From NCBI GenBank assembly GCA_049323915.1, contig JBMOPC010000007.1:1-23771 (forward strand): DNA of 23,771 nt, written 5' to 3'. Below, in pieces: positions 1-6,278 of the stretch. The DNA is from BRHc4a sp049323915. Its GTDB lineage: Bacteria > Bacillota > Desulfotomaculia > Desulfotomaculales > Desulfocucumaceae. The notes beneath the pieces were generated by a model. It made no database searches. It was not told the origin of the DNA and saw only the letters and a list, made by a program, of their open reading frames with translations. A program made the position numbers and the translations under genes. Within the stretch, counting starts at the first letter, position 1. Each line of letters begins with the position of its first letter.

Positions 1-57
1 CATCTTAACAGCACCAAGTTTGAAATCTTTGTCGTATCTTTTTCCTTTTGTTTCCAT
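1..57 (-). CDS. IS3-type transposase OrfA, N-terminal 19 residues only
   Basis: The ATG is at 57-55 and the frame stays open to the window edge, giving METKGKRYDKDFKLGAVKM. The pattern of a basic start followed by RYDKDFKLGAVK is typical of the helix-turn-helix OrfA protein of IS3-family elements (IS3/IS911-like, Pfam HTH_Tnp_1), which binds the IS ends and is fused to OrfB by frameshifting. A GGAGG site (complement of 66-70) lies 8 bases before the ATG. The gene continues left of the window, so neither the DDE domain nor the integrity of the element can be judged. Confidence 0.6.
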   Translation of the reverse strand, partial: METKGKRYDKDFKLGAVKM

Positions 58-120
58 GATGGACACCTCCTGCTGAATTACATTTTACTTCAGTTCTGCG
101 TGTCCATCAAACCGGGTACA
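1..120 (-). mobile_element. Left end of an IS3-family-like insertion sequence (cut by window edge)
   Basis: The minus strand carries the start of a transposase OrfA with a good ribosome-binding site. About 60 bases further out the sequence reads TGTACCCGGTTTGATGGACA inwards from position 120, a TG-starting terminus with a GGACA motif as often seen in IS3-group inverted repeats. A coding frame on the plus strand opens directly outside position 120, which supports 120/121 as the insertion boundary. Only one end is visible, so neither the partner inverted repeat nor a target duplication can be checked. The family call rests on the OrfA N-terminus and general layout. Confidence 0.6.
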
Positions 121-425
121 AGGCATATGCTGTTCAGAGAATTTTAAGGTCTATGGTCAACTGGGGTGTCTTACAGAACTCTGATAAGCAAGGCTTTTAC
201 AAGCAACTACAAAAGATAAGGTTAACTGAAAAAGGCTTAAAACTATGGTTATTGGAGTGTTACCTTACTTGCGCAGAACAAAAAACCCTATCAATACAAA
301 GCTTGAACGAGGCCTCTGCTTTGTTTCCTTTTGTAATTGATTTAAGTATAGGAGATTTGATGGATTCAGACAGATTCGAGGTAAACCGTCAGGGGCTTGA
401 TGTTGATGTTGTTGAATTAAGGTAG
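121..425 (+). pseudogene. 3' remnant of an unidentified gene cut by the IS element
   Basis: An open frame starts directly at the IS boundary (AYAVQRILRSMVNWGVL...) and runs to a TAG at 423-425, giving about 100 residues. The first methionine (153) lies inside what looks like continuous protein sequence and has no ribosome-binding site, so this is best read as the C-terminal part of a longer gene. Visible features are an Ile/Leu/Trp-rich helical stretch (residues 10-50), an ALFPF motif and a charged ending (RQGLDVDVVELR). I do not recognise the family with confidence. It is followed by a plus-strand terminator at 563-600. It is AT-richer than the cotJ genes next to it. It could still yield a short protein from internal starts, but nothing supports that. 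Confidence 0.5.
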
Positions 426-450
426 CCGGGTTGGATGTTGCCAAAAAATG

Positions 451-476
451 GCGGATGATTATAGCGGATGATTATA
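451..476. repeat. 13-bp perfect tandem duplication
   Basis: The unit gcggatgattata occurs twice head to tail (451-463, 464-476) in the intergenic stretch between the truncated gene and its terminator. No function is visible; it may be a slippage duplication. Confidence 0.7.
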
Positions 477-562
477 AAGGTTTTCAAATTCTTCGGGTGT
501 ATAGGCTAGCGGTTCTATGATTTACCGGCTGCCAAAGATATTAAGCTTTCACCGGCAGCTAA

Positions 563-600
563 GGACAAAACCGCCTGTGCAGGCGGTTTTGTCCTTTTTT
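563..600 (+). terminator. Rho-independent terminator
   Basis: A perfect 14-bp stem (563-576 with 581-594) has a 4-base loop (577-580) and six T residues at 595-600. The T run is only on the plus strand, so it serves the truncated gene to its left. It abuts the stop codon of the minus-strand cotJC copy. Confidence 0.85.
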
Positions 601-1091
601 CTAATACACTTTTTTACTGTCCATAAACTCCTGCACCTGGACCAGAGCCTCGCCGAAGCGCTGGAAGTGGACCACCACGCGCTCCCTTAAAAACCTCAGA
701 GTGTCTTTAATGCCCGGGTCGTCCGTGAGCATTATCAGGTGCTCGTAAGTGGTCCTGGCCTTTTGCTCGGCGGCCATGTCCTCATGAAGGTCGGTGATGG
801 GGTCTCCGGTGGCCTGTACGTACGCCGCCGTCCAGGGCACCCCGTCCGGGTTGACGGGGTACACAGCGTTGTCGTGCATGGTGAAATAGCCTCCCATTCC
901 TGCATCTCTCATAACTTCGGCGGGGACTCCATGAGTCAGCTTGTAGATCATGGTGGCTATTATCTCCCAGTGGGCCAGATCCTCTGTGCCTATGTCGGTC
1001 AGGAGCCCCTTGGTCCTGTTGGTGGGCATTGAGTACCTCTGGGTGAGGTAGCGAACACCGGCCGACAGCTCGGAGTCCGGGCCGCCGTACT
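601..1091 (-). pseudogene. Truncated second copy of cotJC (manganese-catalase-like spore coat protein)
   Basis: This segment aligns without gaps to the 3' part of the intact cotJC at 1982-2472 (constant offset of 1381 bases) and diverges abruptly beyond 1091. The reading frame meets an in-frame TAA just upstream of the homologous region, so the N-terminal domain is missing; the first ATG is at 1029, giving at most 142 residues. The protein differs from the intact copy at only six positions over that length. Two of these hit the ExxH motifs: the first, ELAH, is DLAH here, and the second, EVVH, is VVVH. In manganese catalases these motifs supply metal ligands and an active-site acid. No ribosome-binding site precedes the ATG. 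Most likely a non-functional duplicate; a short structural role cannot be excluded. Confidence 0.75.
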
Positions 1092-1220
1092 TTATGTTTT
1101 ACAGTCCTTCACAAGCCTTATTTTATTTGGCTTTCTCTGTCTTTTGGACTTATATGTTTTTACGCTGTACGCAAGGCGAAATCATCGATAACTAAATATA
1201 AAATGTGTCGGATATATTGT

Positions 1221-1248
1221 TTGCCTTTTTCTGTTTATTTGGTATAAT
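1221..1248 (+). promoter_or_regulatory. Sigma-A type promoter of the toxin-antitoxin operon
   Basis: TTGCCT (1221-1226), a 16-bp spacer and a perfect TATAAT (1243-1248) lie just upstream of the antitoxin gene, which would give a very short leader. Confidence 0.6.
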
Positions 1249-1270
1249 GTAGTCACGGAGGTGACTACAT
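1247..1270 (+). promoter_or_regulatory. Perfect 10-bp palindrome enclosing the antitoxin ribosome-binding site
   Basis: ATGTAGTCAC (1247-1256) is the exact reverse complement of GTGACTACAT (1261-1270), separated by GGAG. The GGAGG Shine-Dalgarno lies in the loop and stem edge, and the arm ends at the TTG start codon. The palindrome overlaps the -10 box and start region. Phd/YefM antitoxins normally autorepress by binding palindromes at their promoter, so this is a plausible operator. As RNA it could also fold and hide the ribosome-binding site, if transcription starts far enough upstream. Function is inferred. Confidence 0.7.
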
Positions 1271-1572
1271 TGGAATTCGTAACTGTCAGGGACTTTAAAA
1301 CAAACGCATCCAGACTTATACGCCAAAACGAAACAGTGTTGGTTTTCCGGAACGGTAAGCCGGCGGGTGTGTTCATTCCCTGGGATGATATAAAAGTAGA
1401 AGATGAAGTGCGCCGGGCGGCTTTAAAAGCTTTAACTGCTAAACTGGATAAGGAAAGAGCGGAAAAGGGAATTACGGAAGAAGAGGTGCTGGAAGACTTT
1501 GCAAATTTCAGGGAAAATCGCCGTAGACGCCAACGTAATTCTGTCATTTCTGATCGGAGGGAAGGCTGCTAA
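1270..1572 (+). CDS. Phd/YefM-like antitoxin
   Basis: A protein of about 100 residues beginning MEFVTVRDFKTNASRLI, the usual N-terminus of Phd/YefM antitoxins, followed by a beta-strand pair (NETVLVFRNGKPAGVFIP) and a charged helical C-terminus rich in K, E and R that would wrap the toxin. The TTG at 1270 is chosen because GGAGG (1257-1261) lies 8 bases before it; a GTG at 1261 is also in frame but overlaps that site. The 3' end overlaps the PIN toxin gene by 74 bases in another frame, so the two are translationally linked. Known role: it binds and neutralises the partner toxin and represses the operon. The module is AT-richer than the flanking cotJ genes and lies on the opposite strand, consistent with horizontal gain. 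Confidence 0.85.
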   Translation: MEFVTVRDFKTNASRLIRQNETVLVFRNGKPAGVFIPWDDIKVEDEVRRAALKALTAKLDKERAEKGITEEEVLEDFANFRENRRRRQRNSVISDRREGC

Positions 1573-1918
1573 AGTATTTACCAACGTTAAAGATGTCGAG
1601 TTTTTGACCACCGCCAATAAAATTGAAGAAATACAGGAATATATTCCTGTTCTTGCTAAAAAGAAGGGGCTTGACAGGAGTACCATGGAGACAGCCTTTT
1701 CTTTGTTAGATGTCAAGGTTATAACGAAAGAAGTTTATTCCAGTCAAATACCTATAGCTTTGGATTTGATAGGGAAACGTGATCCTGACGATGTTGAACT
1801 TCTAGCTCTTGCCCTAACGCTAGATTGCCCTATATGGTCTAACGACAATGACTTAAAAGATTTGAAAGGTGTAAAGGTTTATACCACGGCTGTTATATTG
1901 CGGTGGTTGGAAGTGTAG
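1499..1918 (+). CDS. PIN-domain toxin (VapC/PilT-N-like ribonuclease)
   Basis: A 139-residue protein, the typical length of a PIN toxin. The first acidic motif is IAVDANVILSFL (Asp near residue 10), an acidic NKIEEIQEY follows around residues 40-48, then DPDDVELLALAL (about 98-109) and the final acidic turn SNDNDLKD (about 114-121) before a last strand and helix. This order matches the PIN fold, whose clustered acidic residues hold Mg/Mn for RNA cleavage. It starts at a TTG inside the antitoxin gene, with GAGGTG at 1483-1488 about 10 bases upstream. Partnership with a Phd/YefM-like antitoxin, not the more usual VapB, is common among bacterial PIN pairs. The RNA target cannot be read from the sequence. 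Confidence 0.85.
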   Translation: MQISGKIAVDANVILSFLIGGKAAKVFTNVKDVEFLTTANKIEEIQEYIPVLAKKKGLDRSTMETAFSLLDVKVITKEVYSSQIPIALDLIGKRDPDDVELLALALTLDCPIWSNDNDLKDLKGVKVYTTAVILRWLEV

Positions 1919-1934
1919 TATCCGCGGAGATGCC

Positions 1935-1962
1935 AAAAAATAAACCGGAAACTTCGTTCCGG
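1935..1962 (-). terminator. Terminator between cotJC and the PIN toxin, probably bidirectional
   Basis: The hairpin CCGGAA (1945-1950) / TTCCGG (1957-1962) is followed on the minus strand by TTTATTTTTT (complement of 1935-1944), ending the cotJ operon a few bases after the cotJC stop. On the plus strand another T-rich run (1971-1982) could end the toxin transcript, with the A-rich 1933-1944 pairing to it to give a longer stem. Confidence 0.75.
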
Positions 1963-1981
1963 TGTCAGTGGTTTTATTTTT

Positions 1982-2554
1982 TCAGAAAACCTTCTTGCCG
2001 TCCATGAACTCCTGCACCTGGACCAGAGCCTCGCCGAAGCGCTGGAAGTGGACCACCTCGCGCTCCCTTAAAAACCTCAGAGTGTCTTTAATGCCCGGGT
2101 CGTCCGTGAGCATTATCAGGTGCTCGTAAGTGGTCCTGGCCTTTTGCTCGGCGGCCATGTCCTCATGAAGGTCGGTGATGGGGTCTCCGGTGGCCTGTAT
2201 GTAGGCGGCAGTCCAGGGCACCCCGTCCGGGTTGACGGGGTACACAGCGTTGTCATGCATGGTGAAATAGCCCCCCATCCCGGCCTCCCTCATGACTTCC
2301 GCCGGTACGCCGTGGGTTAGCTTGTAGATCATGGTGGCGATTATCTCCCAGTGGGCAAGCTCCTCTGTGCCTATGTCTGTGAGCAGACCTTTTGTCCTGT
2401 TGGTGGGCATTGAATACCTCTGGGTAAGATAACGCACACCGGCAGAAAGCTCGGAGTCCGGGCCGCCGTACTGGGCCAGCAGAAATTTTGCCATGCGGAG
2501 GTCGGTACCCAGTACTCTTACGGGGTATTCAAGCTTTTTTTCATATATCCACAT
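1982..2554 (-). CDS. cotJC: Spore coat protein CotJC (manganese-catalase family)
   Basis: A 190-residue protein starting MWIYEKKLEYPVRV, the characteristic CotJC beginning and length. Ferritin-like four-helix residues are visible: a first-helix Glu in GGPDSELSAG, the ExxH motif in GTEELAHWE, a Glu in DMAAEQKAR and the last-helix EVVH in RFLREREVVHF. These match the dimanganese site of manganese catalases, suggesting peroxide removal or a structural role in the inner spore coat. The ATG at 2554 is preferred over one at 2572 because GGGAG lies about 8 bases upstream of it and because of the family start. It is the last intact gene of cotJA-cotJB-cotJC. In Bacillus subtilis the operon is transcribed in the mother cell by sigma-E; no clear sigma-E promoter was seen here. 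Confidence 0.93.
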   Translation of the reverse strand: MWIYEKKLEYPVRVLGTDLRMAKFLLAQYGGPDSELSAGVRYLTQRYSMPTNRTKGLLTDIGTEELAHWEIIATMIYKLTHGVPAEVMREAGMGGYFTMHDNAVYPVNPDGVPWTAAYIQATGDPITDLHEDMAAEQKARTTYEHLIMLTDDPGIKDTLRFLREREVVHFQRFGEALVQVQEFMDGKKVF

Positions 2555-2626
2555 AAACTGACTCCCTTTCATAAGTGGTTGGGGGATAGGTTGTAGGTTG
2601 AATTCTGACCCGGGTTAAGCAGCTTT

Positions 2627-2881
2627 CTAGTAGTTTATCTCCCACGGCCACGGCTCTTCGGCCCATCTCCAGGTATTGCTGTGCTGAGTGGTGAAGGGGA
2701 AAAGGGGGCCGTGCTGTTGTTCATATACCGATATCAAATGGAGAAGCCTCTGGTTTACCTGGTAGATGTCCCTCAACGCTTCCTGGTCGTTGGGATGGGT
2801 GTCCAGAAACAGGTTCAGCTCTATGGTGGTGAATTCCAGTTCCATTATCTGCCTTAAAAGGGACAGGCGGCTATCGCTCAT
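2627..2881 (-). CDS. cotJB: Spore coat protein CotJB
   Basis: An 84-residue protein with the CotJB pattern: MSDSRLSLLRQIMELEFTTIELNLFLDTHPND in the N-terminal half, helical with the conserved FLDTHP element, and a C-terminal aromatic/Trp-Pro-rich tail ending WPWEINY. CotJB is a small partner of CotJA and CotJC required for coat assembly in Bacillus; its biochemical role is not known. It lies between cotJA (23 bases upstream) and cotJC (72 bases downstream), all on the minus strand, so one transcript is expected. Length fits the family. Confidence 0.92.
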   Translation of the reverse strand: MSDSRLSLLRQIMELEFTTIELNLFLDTHPNDQEALRDIYQVNQRLLHLISVYEQQHGPLFPFTTQHSNTWRWAEEPWPWEINY

Positions 2882-2904
2882 TTTTTACGCCTCCGTTCTA
2901 TATC

Positions 2905-3348
2905 CTAGTAAAGATAGGGCCGGTACAGATCCGGGAAAAGCGTGCCTTTTTCCAGGGCTTCCCTGGGGGGGTATGTGGGCCCGTACCTTTGGTAAGGAAC
3001 ATAAGCCCTGGCCAGCTCCATCCCCGGGATAGCGGGTCCGGGCACTTTGGGGGCATCTGTTATCCCGGGAATTGACGAGACCCTCTCCTCTTCTGTTGAG
3101 CTGCCGGGGTCTTCGTACCCTGCTTCTGCCTTTTCCACAGATTCTACTTCAGTGGCCTGCTCCGGAACAGTTTCAGCCGGACTCACACCGGCCCCGGTTT
3201 CGGGGCGGGACTCTTCCCCGGCGGGCTGAACCTCATGGTTTTCCGCGGCTAACTCAGCCTTGATTGTATGAGATTCTGAAGCCGGTGCCCCGTTGCGCTT
3301 TACGGGGGGCCAGGACCATACCAGCGGTTTTCTTTTGGCATCGTACAT
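2905..3348 (-). CDS. cotJA: CotJA-like spore coat protein with an extended acidic linker
   Basis: The C-terminal third (about residues 108-147: MELARAYVPYQRYGP, then PREALEKGTLFPDLYRPY) is the conserved CotJA core found in spore-coat associated CotJA. The N-terminus has a short basic aromatic patch (KRKPLVWSWPPVKR, 6-19). Between them lie roughly 80 residues rich in Glu, Pro, Ala, Ser and Gly with low complexity, making the protein 147 residues where B. subtilis CotJA has about 80. Such a segment is probably disordered. The start is the ATG at 3348; the ribosome-binding site is weak (GGCGGTG). It is first in the cotJ operon and diverges from the glucan phosphorylase gene across 163 bases. Confidence 0.88.
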   Translation of the reverse strand: MYDAKRKPLVWSWPPVKRNGAPASESHTIKAELAAENHEVQPAGEESRPETGAGVSPAETVPEQATEVESVEKAEAGYEDPGSSTEEERVSSIPGITDAPKVPGPAIPGMELARAYVPYQRYGPTYPPREALEKGTLFPDLYRPYLY

Positions 3349-3511
3349 CTATTTAACACCGCCCAATCAAGATTTTATATCCATAATAGTCTTTGCAAGG
3401 AACAAATGTTACAGTATGGAAAAATGCCGGGCAAAGGCCGTGGCGGCTGAAGGAAATTGCCATGTTCCGGTTGAAATATTTAAAACTGAGAAACCGCAGG
3501 AGGTTTAGTTT

Positions 3512-6058
3512 ATGTATTCCTTCAGGACTGTTTCGATAAGGCCCAGACTGACCCGGGAGATCGAGGGCCTGGGTGATATTGCACGGAATTTCTGGTTCAG
3601 CTGGAATGCCCACGCTCAAAACCTTTTCAAAAGAATAAACGAGTCACTGTGGGGGGAGGTGGGCCACAACCCGGTGAAGTTTCTGCTTCTGGTGAACGAG
3701 GAGGAACTGGAGGAAATCGCCCAGGAAGAGGAGTACCTCAAGCTGTACAGGCAGGTGATGGAAGACTACAACCGGTATCTTACCAGGAAATCCTGGTTTG
3801 AGAGCGCCTACCCCGCTTTCAGGGACAGCTCCATTGCCTATTTCTCCCTTGAGTTCGGCCTGCATGAGTCGCATCCCATTTATTCGGGGGGGCTTGGGCT
3901 TTTGGCGGGGGACCACCTTAAATCGGCCAGCGACCTGGGCCTGCCCTTTACGGGAGTCGGTATATTATACAAGCACGGGTATTTTAACCAGATAGTCAAC
4001 AGGGAGGGAAGACAGGAAGCCCATTATCCCTACTACAATTTTTACGACCAGCCCATACAGCCGGTCTATGACCCTAATGGCGGAGAGCTTATCATAAAGG
4101 TCTGGTTTCCCGGCCGGGACGTTTATGTAAAGGTGTGGAGGTCCAGGGTGGGGAGGGTTGACCTCATTCTGCTGGACGCCAATCTATCGCTAAACAGCCT
4201 TGAGGACCGGGCCATAACCGGCCAGTTGTATGGAGGGGACCGGACAGTCCGGATTTCCCAGGAAATACTGCTGGGGGTGGGAGGGGTGAAGGCTCTGAGG
4301 AAAATGGGAATTAACCCTTCGGTGTGGCACATTAACGAAGGTCACGCCGCCTTTCTGATAATTGAGCGGCTTAGGGAGCTGATGTCAGAAAAGGGGCTTT
4401 CTCTTGACACGGCCATCGAGGTGGTGAAAAGCAACACAATATTCACCACACACACACCTGTTCCGGCCGGCCACGACCTGTTCACGGCCGAAATGGTGGA
4501 ACATTATTTCAGTCACCTTTACGACCTGCTGGGTGTTGAGAGGGAGGACATACTGAACCTTGCCTGGGATGACGGCCGCAAGATGTTTAACATGACTCTC
4601 CTCGCCCTTCGCCACTCGGCGTACTGCAACGGTGTCAGCCGTCTGCACGGAGAGGTTTCCAGAGAGATGTTTTCATACCTTTACCCAAGGATACCCGCCG
4701 AGGAGATACCTATATCCCATGTTACCAACGGAGTGCACATTGCGTCCTGGCTGGCCCAGGAGATTAAGGACCTTTATACCATATACCTGGGGCCCGACTG
4801 GCATGAGAGAGTTGTGGACAGACAGATGTGGAAGAATATCAGCGGGCTTCCGGACAACCTGCTTTGGGTGGTGCACCAGTCTCTGAAGGAGAAAATGATA
4901 CGCTACGCAAGGAACTGCCTGAGGAAGCAGAGAATAAGGAACCAGGAGCCCGCCGAGCGGGTAAGGGAAGTGGAGGACTTCCTGTGTCCGGGCGTTCTGA
5001 CGGTGGGCTTCGCCCGCCGGTTCGCCACCTATAAAAGGGCAGGGCTATTGTTCCGGGACCTGGAGCGGCTGTCCACCATGGTCAATCACCCCGAAAGGCC
5101 GGTGCAGTTTGTTTTTGCCGGGAAAGCCCATCCGGCCGACCTGGCAGGGCAGGACCTCATAAAGCTGGTTTATGATATATCAAACCGGGATGAGTTCAGG
5201 GGAAAAATAGTTTTCCTGGAGGACTATAACATTGAAATGGCCCGGTACCTTCTGCAGGGGGTGGATGTCTGGCTCAATACGCCGAGGCGCCCCCTGGAGG
5301 CCAGCGGAACCAGCGGGCAGAAGGCTGCAGCCAATGGTGTCATTAACGTGAGCATACTGGACGGGTGGTGGCCCGAAGCCTTCGATGGAAGGAACGGCTT
5401 TGCCCTGGGTGAAAAGCGCATGTATGCCAGCGATGAGATGCAGGACCGGGACGACTGCTATTCTCTTTACTCGGTGCTTGAAGAAAAGGTTATCCCGGCC
5501 TATTACAGGCAGGAAATGGGCTTTCCCAGGGAATGGGTGCAGATGATGAAGCACTCCATGCGCACCATCACCCCCATTTTCAACACAGAAAGGATGGTCC
5601 GGGAATATACCGAGAGATTCTATATACCGTCTATAAAGAGAAAGGAGTATTTTTCCGAAAACAATTACAATATGGCAGAGAAGATGAAGGGGTACAAAAG
5701 GTTCCTTGCGGAAAACTGGCACAGGGTGGAGATAAGCCGGGTGGATACCAATGTCACCAGGGAGATGAATGTGGGGGAGGTGCTGGTGCTGAAGGCCTAT
5801 GTCGGTCTTGGCCCGATTGACCCCTATGATGTGGATGTGGAAATGGTTTACGGTATTGTCACGGAAAAGGGCCTCCAAGGACTCAGCACCGCCCCGCTGC
5901 TTTTTGAGGGCGCAGCCGGTGAGGGTTTGTTTGTTTTCAAGGGGCAGGCAACCTTGCCCCAGGGGACATTCGGGTACACTGTAAGGGTCAGGCCGGGAAA
6001 TCCCGACCTGGTCAGCAAATTTGAACTGCCCCTGGTGGCCTGGACGGAAAGGTTTTGA
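3512..6058 (+). CDS. glgP: Alpha-glucan (glycogen/maltodextrin) phosphorylase, GT35, large bacterial type
   Basis: An 848-residue cytoplasmic enzyme releasing glucose-1-phosphate from alpha-1,4-glucans. The N-terminal ~100 residues form the extra domain (DUF3417) of the TIGR02094-type phosphorylases. The catalytic part follows: SLEFGLHESHPIYSGGLG (112-129), WHINEGHAAF, TTHTPVPAGHDLF, the FARRFATYKRA region and EASGTSGQKAAANG, in which Lys604 is the pyridoxal-phosphate lysine. A beta-rich region of about 100 residues closes the protein. GGAGG at 3500-3504 lies 7 bases before the ATG. Glycogen is a known reserve in sporulating Firmicutes, so a link with sporulation is possible given the divergent cotJ operon, but this is inference. 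It stands alone, without glgA/B/C nearby. No terminator was seen after it. Substrate preference cannot be read from the sequence. Confidence 0.93.
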   Translation: MYSFRTVSIRPRLTREIEGLGDIARNFWFSWNAHAQNLFKRINESLWGEVGHNPVKFLLLVNEEELEEIAQEEEYLKLYRQVMEDYNRYLTRKSWFESAYPAFRDSSIAYFSLEFGLHESHPIYSGGLGLLAGDHLKSASDLGLPFTGVGILYKHGYFNQIVNREGRQEAHYPYYNFYDQPIQPVYDPNGGELIIKVWFPGRDVYVKVWRSRVGRVDLILLDANLSLNSLEDRAITGQLYGGDRTVRISQEILLGVGGVKALRKMGINPSVWHINEGHAAFLIIERLRELMSEKGLSLDTAIEVVKSNTIFTTHTPVPAGHDLFTAEMVEHYFSHLYDLLGVEREDILNLAWDDGRKMFNMTLLALRHSAYCNGVSRLHGEVSREMFSYLYPRIPAEEIPISHVTNGVHIASWLAQEIKDLYTIYLGPDWHERVVDRQMWKNISGLPDNLLWVVHQSLKEKMIRYARNCLRKQRIRNQEPAERVREVEDFLCPGVLTVGFARRFATYKRAGLLFRDLERLSTMVNHPERPVQFVFAGKAHPADLAGQDLIKLVYDISNRDEFRGKIVFLEDYNIEMARYLLQGVDVWLNTPRRPLEASGTSGQKAAANGVINVSILDGWWPEAFDGRNGFALGEKRMYASDEMQDRDDCYSLYSVLEEKVIPAYYRQEMGFPREWVQMMKHSMRTITPIFNTERMVREYTERFYIPSIKRKEYFSENNYNMAEKMKGYKRFLAENWHRVEISRVDTNVTREMNVGEVLVLKAYVGLGPIDPYDVDVEMVYGIVTEKGLQGLSTAPLLFEGAAGEGLFVFKGQATLPQGTFGYTVRVRPGNPDLVSKFELPLVAWTERF

Positions 6059-6080
6059 TGCTGATATGCATTTTTTGTTA

Positions 6081-6112
6081 GAACTCAGGACTCAGAACTC
6101 AGGACTCAGAAT
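6081..6112. repeat. Heptamer-periodic intergenic repeat, copy A
   Basis: Four 7-base units gaactca-ggactca-gaactca-ggactca run from 6081 to 6108 and end in gaat. The same type of unit recurs at 8283, 17410 and 20207, always between genes. Confidence 0.75.
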
Positions 6113-6183
6113 ATAGGTGTGGGGCAGGGGTTGCAGCAGCTTGCGGGTTCATAGGCAGAAGAGGTTTTATATGATCCGTAAAA

Positions 6184-6211
6184 GCTTGCAGCTTATGGCT
6201 TATGGTTGATT
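6184..6211. repeat. Second heptamer-periodic repeat type
   Basis: Units gcttgca-gcttatg-gcttatg-gttgatt run at 7-base spacing in the same intergenic region as copy A of the other heptamer repeat. It lies immediately upstream of the probable promoter of the activator ATPase gene. Confidence 0.5.
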
Positions 6212-6219
6212 CTTGGGTG

Positions 6220-6248
6220 TTGACGAAGCGGGAGCCGGCTAATAAAAT
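6220..6248 (+). promoter_or_regulatory. Sigma-A type promoter for the activator ATPase gene
   Basis: TTGACG (6220-6225), a 17-bp spacer and TAAAAT (6243-6248) sit 30 bases before the GTG start at 6279. Confidence 0.6.
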
Positions 6249-6278
6249 CTTTTTAGTTGTTGTTGGGGAGGCGGGCAA

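Noticed and set aside
3349..3440. A sigma-E promoter for the cotJ operon
   Set aside because: CATACTGT on the minus strand resembles a -10 box, but no matching -35 element is found at 13-15 bases, so it was not annotated.
3416..3508. A 30-codon frame (MEKCRAKAVAAEGNCHVPVE...) ending over the glgP ribosome-binding site, a possible leader peptide
   Set aside because: The only purine-rich site is about 13 bases from its ATG, no family is recognisable and no attenuator hairpin follows, so there is too little to call it a gene.
5180..5878. A 232-codon minus-strand open frame inside glgP
   Set aside because: It is fully nested in the phosphorylase gene, His/Pro-rich, with no ribosome-binding site or family resemblance.
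6081..6112. A CRISPR array, suggested by regular short repeats
   Set aside because: The units are 7 bases, contiguous and without spacers; no cas genes are present.
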